Source: JADHUC01 sp964617665 | GTDB lineage: Bacteria > Planctomycetota > Planctomycetia > Pirellulales > Pirellulaceae | NCBI GenBank assembly: GCA_964617665.1 | Contig: CAZUAH010000634.1 | Span: forward strand, 1 to 7,675 | Direction of reading: 5' to 3' | DNA length: 7,675 nt | Shown here: positions 1 through 7,600 of the stretch, piece by piece | Position numbering within the stretch: position 1 is the stretch's first letter | How the letters are laid out: the number at the start of each line of letters is the position of its first letter | The notes under the pieces: model-generated | The model's database searches: none | What the model saw: only the letters and a program-made list of their open reading frames with translations | Told to the model about the DNA's origin: nothing | Made by a program: the position numbers and the translations under genes

Positions 1-2
1 CT

Positions 3-689
3 GCGACGACCGCCGGGGCCAGCCGCTACAACACGGTCAGCAAGAAATGGACGATTTACACCGAGAAGAACGCCCCGATGGAGGAGATCTGGAATTACGG
101 CGTCTGTCACGACAAAGGCAAGGTCTTCCTGGGCGTGTGGGGAAGTGGGGTGCTGGAGTTCGACATTGCGGCTGATAAGTGGGTCGACGTGTACATGGAC
201 CCAGATGGCGAAATGGAGATCGACCTTTACCGCGACGATGGCATCGTGCATGTGATCACCACCGGCGTCAGCTACGTGGACGAGATCCTCTGGGTGTCGA
301 CGTATTTCGGGATGAGTCGCTACGACGGACGCCATTGGCGAGGGATCTATGCCCACGAGACGGGTATGCCCAGTGATTTTGGCAACGCGGTCAAAGGCCG
401 CAGTGCCAACGAGGCATGGTATTCGACGGACAAGGGCCTAGGCGTGTTCGCCGATTTCCCGTCCGACACGTGGGTGACTTACACGATGGATCCGGCAACG
501 CGTGGCGGCACGGCAGTTGTCAGCCGGGAGAAGAAAGTGCTGAAGACCGTGAAGCTTGAACGGAGCATTCCACACAACTATGTCCTTTGGGTCGAGTTCG
601 ACGGCAAAGATGCCTGGGTCGGCACGTCCAAAGGCCTGGGCTGGGCCAAGGGGGCCGGATACTACGCGGGCTTGAAAGAAGTGAAGTAG
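3..689 (+). CDS. Beta-propeller protein with Reg_prop-like blades, 5'-truncated by the window edge
   Basis: The reading frame is open from base 3 with no stop upstream, so the real start lies outside the window and 228 C-terminal residues are visible. The fragment is built from repeated blade-like units of the form W-V-S/G-T-x-x-G-hydrophobic followed by an aromatic and D-G or a similar turn. These lie at about residues 40-54 (FLGVWGSGVLEFD), 95-109 (ILWVSTYFGMSRYDG), 137-151 (AWYSTDKGLGVFAD) and 203-217 (DAWVGTSKGLGWAKG). This spacing and W/G pattern resembles the propeller repeats (Reg_prop) of the sensor part of hybrid two-component systems and of secreted propellers. No kinase, transmembrane or DNA-binding segment follows the last blade; the protein simply ends in GLKEVK, so it is more likely a stand-alone exported or surface propeller than a sensor kinase. 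A binding-protein gene follows 72 bases downstream on the same strand. The ligand is unknown. A YVTN/Kelch-type propeller is the main alternative. Confidence 0.75.
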   Translation, partial: ATTAGASRYNTVSKKWTIYTEKNAPMEEIWNYGVCHDKGKVFLGVWGSGVLEFDIAADKWVDVYMDPDGEMEIDLYRDDGIVHVITTGVSYVDEILWVSTYFGMSRYDGRHWRGIYAHETGMPSDFGNAVKGRSANEAWYSTDKGLGVFADFPSDTWVTYTMDPATRGGTAVVSREKKVLKTVKLERSIPHNYVLWVEFDGKDAWVGTSKGLGWAKGAGYYAGLKEVK

Positions 690-761
690 ACCTCGTCGCG
701 TGAGCCGAAATCGAAAGGCTGGAAATACCAAGGAGCTCATCCTTTCACAAAGAGCCAGACA

Positions 762-2228
762 ATGAAACGCCAACTGCCTTTGTTCATCGCACTCGTCCTA
801 CTCACGGCACCGTGTTATGCGGAGTCGAAGAAACAGAAGGCTGATCAGTCACCTCCACCTGTGGAGGTCGATGACGAAACGCGTGAAGTCCTTGACAAGA
901 TCAATACGTCAAACGCCTACGAGGTTCCGAACCTGGAACTGAAGAAGGACAAAAACTACGCGCGCACCTCGCGACAATTCCAGCCGTTTAGCCAGTACGA
1001 CATCAAGCCCTTCAAACGTCACTTTCTAGAGCAACTGGAGTACACCGGCCCGGGCCGAGCGATTCCTGAACCCGAGCATGTAGAGAAGGTCAAGATCGGT
1101 TTCCTTGGGCCCATTGTTCCTACCGTCTCGGTGGCCACTGGCGGTAAGAGCCATGAAGAGCACATGGGCGTGATGATGCTGCGAGGCGCGCAATTAGCAA
1201 TCGATGAAGCCAATGCGCGCGGTGGCTACCTCAAGCGGACGATCCCGTTCGACATGGTTATCCACAACGATAACGGCCTGTGGGGTGCATCGGGCAACGA
1301 GATTACCGACATGGTCTACAAGGAAAACGTTTGGGCCATCCTGGGTACCATCGACGGTGCCAACAGCCACATCGCCATACGCGTGGCGTTGAAGGCCGAG
1401 ATTTTCATGATGAACTCGGGCGATACCGACCCAACGTTCATAGAAACCAATATTCCTTGGGTGGCCCGATGCATCGGCGACGATCGGCAAATGGGATATC
1501 TGCTGGTTGAATACATGTACGGCAAGCTCGGATTGAAACGGGTGGGCATCATTCGGTCCAGCAACCGGTTTGGCCGTTTCGGCGTACGCGAGGTGCGTGA
1601 TGGGAGCCGTCGTCTCGGGAACCCGGTGATTCTCGAGAGACCATACAAGTTGGGAGTCGACGACTTCTCTCCGCAACTGACGCCGCTGCAGCAAGCCAAC
1701 GTCGATGCCGTTGTCCACTGGGGCAACGACGTGGAAGGCGCCAAGATCCTCAACCAGATGCGGACCATGGGCATGCAGCAGCCGTTCTTCTGTTGCGACC
1801 GCTGCATCTCCGATCGCTTCCTCGAGATTGCCGGCGAGAATGCCGAAGGCATCGTCTGCATGTCCGCATGGAATCCCACTCGCAAAGACGCGAAGTACCG
1901 GACGTTCTGCGATGTATTCGAAAAGAAGTATGGTGTGGCCCCTGAGACTAATGCCGCGCACGCCTACGACGGGATGAACATGCTGATCTGGGCCGTGCAA
2001 GTTGCCGGGCTGAACCGGGCCAAGATCCGCGACGTGTTGGCTTACCGCACAAAGCCATGGAAGGGCGTCACCGGCGACATTCCGTTGAGCGCGGCTCTTG
2101 ACGACATGGGCGAAGTGTTTCTGGCCAAATACGAGAACGGCAAGTGGAACTACTATTCACGCCAGGAACTCGACATCCCGCCCGTCAATATCCCTACTCT
2201 CAAAGAAAAGCCGATCGGACGCCCATAG
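762..2228 (+). CDS. Exported type 1 periplasmic binding protein (LivJ / branched-chain amino acid class)
   Basis: A 488-residue protein with a type I signal peptide: K2-R3, hydrophobic core L5-A16, cleavage likely after PCYA (residue 20). A lipoprotein reading at C18 is unlikely because Pro precedes the Cys. Residues 21 to about 109 form a charged, proline-containing extension not usual in this family. The binding fold starts at VKIGFLGP (110) and runs to about 450. Family hallmarks are RGAQLAIDEANARGG (141-155), ILGTIDGANS (193-202) and MNSGDTDPT (217-225), the last two corresponding to the ligand-contacting loops of LivJ-type proteins, and a C-terminal GVTGDIPL...GEVFLAKYENGKW stretch. Family members bind small solutes for ABC importers or act as receptors; the ligand here cannot be predicted. 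A CCDRC cluster (C344, C345, C348) is unusual. The ribosome binding site is weak: AGAG 7 bases before the ATG, while a better AAGGAG at 730-735 is too far away. No permease or ATPase gene is in the window, and the next gene converges. Confidence 0.88.
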   Translation: MKRQLPLFIALVLLTAPCYAESKKQKADQSPPPVEVDDETREVLDKINTSNAYEVPNLELKKDKNYARTSRQFQPFSQYDIKPFKRHFLEQLEYTGPGRAIPEPEHVEKVKIGFLGPIVPTVSVATGGKSHEEHMGVMMLRGAQLAIDEANARGGYLKRTIPFDMVIHNDNGLWGASGNEITDMVYKENVWAILGTIDGANSHIAIRVALKAEIFMMNSGDTDPTFIETNIPWVARCIGDDRQMGYLLVEYMYGKLGLKRVGIIRSSNRFGRFGVREVRDGSRRLGNPVILERPYKLGVDDFSPQLTPLQQANVDAVVHWGNDVEGAKILNQMRTMGMQQPFFCCDRCISDRFLEIAGENAEGIVCMSAWNPTRKDAKYRTFCDVFEKKYGVAPETNAAHAYDGMNMLIWAVQVAGLNRAKIRDVLAYRTKPWKGVTGDIPLSAALDDMGEVFLAKYENGKWNYYSRQELDIPPVNIPTLKEKPIGRP

Positions 2229-2238
2229 CCGGGGCGTC
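2218..2238. terminator. Hairpin overlapping the stop codon of the binding-protein gene; possible terminator
   Basis: GACGCCC (2218-2224) and GGGCGTC (2232-2238) form a perfect 7-bp stem with a 7-base loop containing the TAG stop. No T-run follows, so it is not a classical intrinsic terminator; it may be a transcript-end structure or coincidental. Confidence 0.3.
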
Positions 2239-2290
2239 ACGATAGGGCAAAGCTACACCGCTGTCGGCGAGACATGGTCCATTTGCTTGT

Positions 2291-2308
2291 CTTTCGGCAA
2301 GCCGAAGG
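2291..2308. terminator. Hairpin between convergent genes; possible bidirectional terminator
   Basis: CTTTCGGC (2291-2298) and GCCGAAGG (2301-2308) pair over 8 positions (one G-U) around a 2-base loop. It lies in the 89-base gap between two convergent genes, 10 bases beyond the stop of the minus-strand gene. The position suits transcription ending from either side, but there is no T-tract on either strand, so this is a weak call. Confidence 0.33.
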
Positions 2309-2317
2309 CGGCGGCGT

Positions 2318-4462
2318 TCACCGAACCGACAACGCCTTGATTTCCTTGGCGGACAGCGCTCGATCGAACACGGCGATCTCGTCGAGTCGGCCTTCCCAAT
2401 TCGACTGATTGTCGCAGCGGCCGCCGAGGAACAACTGGTCAAACCCAGCAGGAAAGTCCACTGGTGATGTGGTTTCGATCTCCGGCTGCGAAGCTCCGTT
2501 CAAGTAGATTCGCACTCGCTCGCCGTCGCGAACGAACACCACGTGGTACCAAGTCCAACGCTCGATTTCCGTGCGGCCCGCGACTGGCTTCGCTCCTTCG
2601 CTGTCGTTGCCGTGAAGGAAAAGCAGTTTACCTGGATCACCGGCCGTGCCGCCGATACCGAGGTGGTCCCCGTCGGGGCCCAGACCAAGATCGCGACCGC
2701 GCGAGAGCATCCAACCCGTGATTTCGCGGCCATCAACGGGCATGCCATTCCACAGCCAGAGCGATACGGAGTACCTATCTCCCAAATCGGCGATTCGCGA
2801 CCGCATTCGCCCCCCAGCGAAATGCGCCGCTCGATTCGTCTCGCCTTCCGTGCAGAAAGCGTCCGAGCGAGGTCCTTCCAGGAAGAACGCCACGGCTGGT
2901 TCGTAAGAAGCAGCATGATGTTGCCCCGTCGAATCGACGGCCGCAGGACCGGCCATTTCGTCCATTCGCCAGTAGGCCACAGGTTTGGCCTTTTGAATGG
3001 CTTCGCAAGCTGGACCGCAGCCCTGTTTCGAATCGCGACGAGGTTGAGCAGCTACCTTCTCCAGCAATTGGAGCGCCGTTTCTGTAATCTTCGGTTCGGC
3101 TTGGACTTCCAAACCGGCTGAACGAGCGGGCCAAGTGTTATAGCCACCTAGCAACATTTGCTCCGGCGGCGGGATGTAGCCATCGCCACCGTTGGCCAGT
3201 TCGATCACCATCGTCTTTGACAGCGGGCTTTTTAGCTTCATCTTCAGGCCGGTCAGGGCATAGGTCTCGTTTGGCGTGGTGGCAATTCCAATGTCGCCAA
3301 TGCGCACAGCCTGAACGACGATATCCGTCGACTGCCGCTCGTGAAGAATGATCTGTTCCTTCGCATAGACCTCCTCCGTATTCTTCGGTGGCCGATCACC
3401 CATCTCGTCGACGATCCGTTGGGCCCACTCCAAGAGCTGTCTGTCAGGAACGCGGTAGTTCAGATGCAACCTGGCCTCGGCCATGGCCAAGCCCACATCC
3501 TCGCTGTATTCGATCGTGTCGCAAGCCGCAATGGCGATATCGACCAAGCCCCCCGCGTACGTCTCGACAGTGAAGTCCTGCTCCCGGGAAGGAGCGGGTT
3601 TCGTGTAATCGCGCCGCCAGATGTCACCGCTGCAACCATGAGACATGATCCCGACGAACGGCGGATGGTCGTCGTCCTGACCGGCGGCAAGGCGTGATTT
3701 CAATCCTTCGCAGAACAGCCCAAAGTAGTCCGCGCCCAGCGCCTGCTGGCCGCCAAAGTAGTGCATGGAGAAATTGGCCAGTACGGCGATCGGGCGACCG
3801 TCTTTCGCTTGAAATGAAATGAGCGACAAGTCGGGATCTTCTGGCCCGGATTCTCCCGTTACGTCGTCCCAATTGCGTCCGGCGTGCATATTCGCGCGCA
3901 CGGTCGGATTACCGAACGGATCGTTGGCGATTCGATCGGGCCGGCGAATCCACCGTCTGAGCGCAGTGAACTCTTCGGCGTTCTCGACTGCCCAACCCAC
4001 ACGGGCTGGCTCCAGATTCGCCTCGGCGGCCGCCAGGGCTTCGGCCAGTTTCTCGCGGAGAAACGGCACGTAGCCCGGATCGGCGTCTGTGCCCAGGCAT
4101 CCCATGGACGCCGGTGCCGTGTGCGAGTGCGAAGCCGAAATCAGCATTCGATCCGGACTGATCTTCGTCCGTTTGGCCGCCAAACTCTTAGCTTCGTCCA
4201 GCAATGGACGCGGCATCATGCAACTGTCCACCACCACGATGCCCAGGCGCACCTTCCCATCGTCCAGCACGATCGCTCGAGCATTTATCGGTGTTGTAAC
4301 CTTGTCTGCGCTACGACTGGTCATGCCACCGTTGACCAAGACGGGAAGCTGCGTGGGCGTCACGTCAACGACCGCAGCACCCGCTCTGAATTCAGCCAGT
4401 GCGCCGGTTGTTGGGATGAGGCACAGCGCGAGGAACAAGAGAGTTGAAGCCGTAGATTTCAT
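2318..4462 (-). CDS. Exported neutral/alkaline-ceramidase-like protein with C-terminal LamG domain
   Basis: A 714-residue protein. The start at 4462 is preferred over an in-frame ATG 14 codons upstream because GGGAG lies 6 bases before it and a clean signal peptide follows at once (cleavage likely after ALA, residue 23). Residues 25 to about 470 resemble neutral/alkaline ceramidases (PF04734-type): the opening AGAAVVDVTP; ASHSHTAP (H112, H114), matching the first zinc-His motif; NFSMHYFGG (H234), matching the second zinc His; TPNET (E399) and GGDGYIPP (Y429), matching the late Glu and Tyr ligands. The segment expected to carry the nucleophile (GDVSPN in ceramidases) reads SHGCSGDIWRRD, with Trp282 where Ser is expected. 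Zinc binding is therefore plausible, but true ceramidase activity is doubtful; another amidase or hydrolase role, or none, is possible. A short linker with GCGPAC (482-486) leads to a LamG/concanavalin-like domain from PVAYWRMDE (494) to the C-terminus, ending in the typical GRLDEIAVFDRALSAKEI. That domain probably binds a glycan or the cell surface. It is divergent from the lyase gene. Confidence 0.87.
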   Translation of the reverse strand: MKSTASTLLFLALCLIPTTGALAEFRAGAAVVDVTPTQLPVLVNGGMTSRSADKVTTPINARAIVLDDGKVRLGIVVVDSCMMPRPLLDEAKSLAAKRTKISPDRMLISASHSHTAPASMGCLGTDADPGYVPFLREKLAEALAAAEANLEPARVGWAVENAEEFTALRRWIRRPDRIANDPFGNPTVRANMHAGRNWDDVTGESGPEDPDLSLISFQAKDGRPIAVLANFSMHYFGGQQALGADYFGLFCEGLKSRLAAGQDDDHPPFVGIMSHGCSGDIWRRDYTKPAPSREQDFTVETYAGGLVDIAIAACDTIEYSEDVGLAMAEARLHLNYRVPDRQLLEWAQRIVDEMGDRPPKNTEEVYAKEQIILHERQSTDIVVQAVRIGDIGIATTPNETYALTGLKMKLKSPLSKTMVIELANGGDGYIPPPEQMLLGGYNTWPARSAGLEVQAEPKITETALQLLEKVAAQPRRDSKQGCGPACEAIQKAKPVAYWRMDEMAGPAAVDSTGQHHAASYEPAVAFFLEGPRSDAFCTEGETNRAAHFAGGRMRSRIADLGDRYSVSLWLWNGMPVDGREITGWMLSRGRDLGLGPDGDHLGIGGTAGDPGKLLFLHGNDSEGAKPVAGRTEIERWTWYHVVFVRDGERVRIYLNGASQPEIETTSPVDFPAGFDQLFLGGRCDNQSNWEGRLDEIAVFDRALSAKEIKALSVR

Positions 4463-4468
4463 TCGAAG

Positions 4469-4473
4469 CTCCC
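4469..4473 (-). promoter_or_regulatory. Ribosome binding site of the ceramidase-like gene
   Basis: On the minus strand GGGAG lies 6 bases before the ATG at 4462. It decides this start over the upstream in-frame ATG at 4504, which would put 14 extra residues before the signal peptide. Confidence 0.7.
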
Positions 4474-4532
4474 TACTGATGACGATTGGAAGATAGCGAA
4501 CCATCGCTTCCCGCCCATTGACGGATTGCGTT

Positions 4533-4541
4533 TGTTATACT
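4533..4541 (+). promoter_or_regulatory. Extended -10 promoter of the heparinase-like gene
   Basis: TGTTATACT matches an extended -10 (TG, one base, then TATACT, five of six to TATAAT). A TTGACG at 4518-4523 resembles a -35 box, but the 12-base spacer is too short for a normal pair, so recognition would rest on the extended -10. The predicted transcript start, near 4548, lies after a possible GTG start at 4543 and supports initiation at the ATG at 4621 with a leader of about 73 bases. Confidence 0.45.
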
Positions 4542-4606
4542 CGTGGCTACGTGGCAACGAAACAACAGACGCCATTTCCGGCGACGTTTTTCGACAGGAC
4601 AATTTC

Positions 4607-4612
4607 GTGAGG
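4607..4612 (+). promoter_or_regulatory. Ribosome binding site of the heparinase-like gene
   Basis: GTGAGG (core GAGG) ends 8 bases before the ATG at 4621, a normal spacing. It favours this start over the in-frame GTG at 4543, which would add 26 Arg-rich residues and sits upstream of the predicted transcript start. Confidence 0.5.
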
Positions 4613-4620
4613 CGGCGATC

Positions 4621-7600
4621 ATGAGAAGAACATTCGCAGAATCTCAGGTTCCGGACGTGGCCAAGGGACGGGAGGGCGAGGCTCCCGCCGAGCCGCGCAT
4701 CGGTGCCAGGAATTCGGCTCAGCGGGAGCTTCGCCCTCCCAAGCTTGCCGCCGCTGCCATATTTCTCTTGTTGGCCGCCGCCTCCTCGGTGACCCTGGCA
4801 TCTGAGGCGAGTCTATTCCTGATTGACTTCGAACGAGGCGCGGAAGTGGCGACATACGATGGATTGGATGTCGGCGACCTGGAGGCGGGAATCGTCGAAG
4901 GCGGTCCGGATGGCAAAGGGCATTGCCTGCGGCTGCACAACGCGACGCCGGCCACCGCGTGCCCGTTGCGAATCAGACGGCCGATTGAGGTGCAGAAAAA
5001 CCTGATTCTGTCATTCGACTATCGGGTGGAAATCGAACCGGGATACGAAGGTTCGTATCTCGGCATGAGTTGGTTTGTCGATGGTGAGCAATGGTTTTGG
5101 ACCAGCGATGAGTTCTCCGCCGAGTGGCGTCACGCCGAGGTGCAAATCGCCAGACTGCGAAGCTCAAGCGGCAAGGTGATCCGTCCCGGCCTGAAATTCT
5201 CACATGTACAGCTTTATGGCCGAGTGAAAGAAGTGACCGAAGTGCGAACTGCGACAAAGGCGCGGATGACTGTCTGGTTCGACAACATTCGGCTTTTCAC
5301 TGGCTTGCCGAAGTCGACGCTAACGGATCGGACTCGGGACTCTACTTCGAATCCTCCCATGTTCAACTGGCCGCGATCAGATCAGCCGGTTCGCCAGAAA
5401 CTTCAGTATTCGAAGAGCCCGGGGTTTCCTGACGATGCCTCGACCACGGTTGAATTGACGAACAACTTCTTCACGCCCAAAAAACCGATCGAAACAGGCA
5501 CATGGTACTGGCGAGTCTGGACCGAGACCGATTTGTCTGAAGGTTGGTCGGACATTGAACGAACTGTTGTCCTGCCGGAGGCGCATCGGTTCGTCACCGA
5601 TCCCGTGCTGACTGAAGATTTACGCCGTTTGCCGCGTCCACGACTTCTGCCGGTCGCCAAACTGGCCGAATCGAATGTGACGGAAGAGCGCAAAGCGCAA
5701 TTGGTCAAGAATGCTCGGAGGCTGTACGACCAGGGCGTGCCCGAGCATCCTGGGCCTCATGTGCCCGGCGATCCTCGCTGGCCTACTTGGATTGATTGGT
5801 ATGGCAATGTAGCTGGGAAGATCACCGGCGGTACGGGCCGCCGATTGGAGCGGATCGCGCAATATGCCATGCTTACACAAAACGAAGAAGTAATCGAATG
5901 GGCGAAGCAAATGGCGCTGGATGCCTGCAGTTGGGATCCAGAAGGCGGCAGCGCCATGCGTCGCGGTGACATTGGCGCGCACCACCTACTGCGCGGGCTG
6001 AATTGGTGCTACGACGCGTGCCGCGAAACGATGACGGAGGGCGAGCGCGACAGGCTACGGAATGTGATCGTTCAACGTACGAATCAATTCTACAGATCAC
6101 TGAATCCCTTCCGCCGAGGCGAGGCGAACAATCACGCCTGGCTGCGGGCGTTTGGCGTGGCGGAATCGGGGATTGTGTTGGCGGGCGATCACGATCTGGC
6201 AGGCGAGTGGGTCGAATACGTTCGGCAACTCTACGTGGGCCGATTCCTTTGCTGTTTGGGATACCAGGGCGACAACAACGAAGGCGTGTCGTATTGGGGC
6301 TACGGACTAATGTTCATCGTGGACTATGCCGACATGATGAAGGCCGTTTGCAGGATCGATCTGTACCAACATCCCTGGTTGAAGCAAACAACGCGGTTTC
6401 CCATGTATTGCGCTCCGCCAAACGCATGGGCGGTGTCGTTTGCCGACACGGGGATGCCGAATCACGGCGTCCGCGGTCCGGCCCAGACGCACCGTGTGCG
6501 CGATCTGGCAATTCGGACTCGAGATCCCTATGCGTTGTGGTACAGCGGCCAGCGCGAACCGATCGACGGACTGACGCCCCGCGAGCCCGTCGACTTGCCG
6601 CCGTCGATTCACTACCGCCACGTCGGTGTCGCGATCTTCAACACATCGTTGATCGATGGCCGCGACGGCGTGACTGTCGCCATGCACAGCGGCCCGTATT
6701 TCGCCGGCCATCAACACCCGGATCAAAACCACTTCGTGATTCATGCCTATGGCGAGAAACTCGCAATTGATGGCGGATACTACGACTGGTACGGCAGTCC
6801 GCACTTCAAGGCGTACTCGATGCAGACGCTGGCCCATAACACGTTGCTGGTGGACGGCGAGGGGCAGGCGGTATGCAAGCCTGGAGCCGACGGCCGAGTG
6901 GCCGCGTATTTCGACTCGCCCGGCTACGGTTACGTCGTGGGCGACGCATCCGATCCCGATGTCTATGGCGGACGATTGAATCGTTTCGACCGACGTATTC
7001 TCTTCATCAAACCCGGCTTTGTGATTGTACACGATCTCGTCGCATCCGACGCTGCAGCACGATACGACTGGATGCTGCACGCGATTGTCCCGATTGAACT
7101 GGATACCGGAACGAAGTCGTTTTCGATTCGATGCAAGGAAGCCGCGTTGCACGGACGATTCTTCAGTCCGGCGAATGTCGGTCTAGAGGTTAAAAAGGGC
7201 TTCCCCGCCGAACCCGTGAACCGTTACAGCACCGATCCGGTCCCGTCTGAGAACTACTTTCCCGAATCCATCCTTCGCGCGACGCCAGCTGAGAAGACGG
7301 CTGAGGAGGAGTTCTTCGCTGCAATGCAAATCCAGCGACTGGGCGCGGATGCCCAGCCCCGAGCGAAGATGGATCGCCTAGATGCGGACGGCGCCCATGC
7401 TGTCCATCTGCAGTGCGGCGATCGAACGCACTTGATCCTATCTCGGAATCGCGGCGCCGAAGGCACAATTCGATCTGCGGATCTAGAAACCGATGGTCAG
7501 GCGGCAGCGATCGAGTTAGCCGCCGACGGCAGAGTACTCCGAGCAATGGCGACGGATGCAGGGTTCCTACGATACAAAGGCCAAATGTTGTTCGAGGAAG

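Noticed and set aside
438..773. A 111-codon minus-strand frame spanning the gap between the propeller and binding-protein genes
   Set aside because: It is mostly antisense to the propeller coding region and its translation has no recognisable features.
1791..1808. Haem c binding site at the CDRC part of CCDRC in the binding protein
   Set aside because: A haem c motif needs CxxCH; the residue after the second Cys is Ile.
1194..2000. A 268-codon open frame on the minus strand opposite the binding-protein gene
   Set aside because: It lies wholly antisense to a gene with clear family motifs. Its translation shows no recognisable domain and is the composition expected from the complementary frame of GC-rich coding DNA.
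4463..4504. Upstream ATG at 4504 as start of the ceramidase-like gene
   Set aside because: It would put 14 residues ahead of a normal signal peptide, and the good GGGAG site serves the ATG at 4462.
4543..4620. GTG at 4543 as start of the heparinase-like gene
   Set aside because: The predicted transcript start lies at or after it, the added residues are Arg-rich and unlike a signal peptide, and a spaced GAGG precedes the ATG at 4621.
6307..7152. A 281-codon open frame on the minus strand opposite the heparinase-like gene
   Set aside because: It overlaps the catalytic beta-sandwich region of the lyase, has no signal or domain of its own, and looks like a shadow frame.
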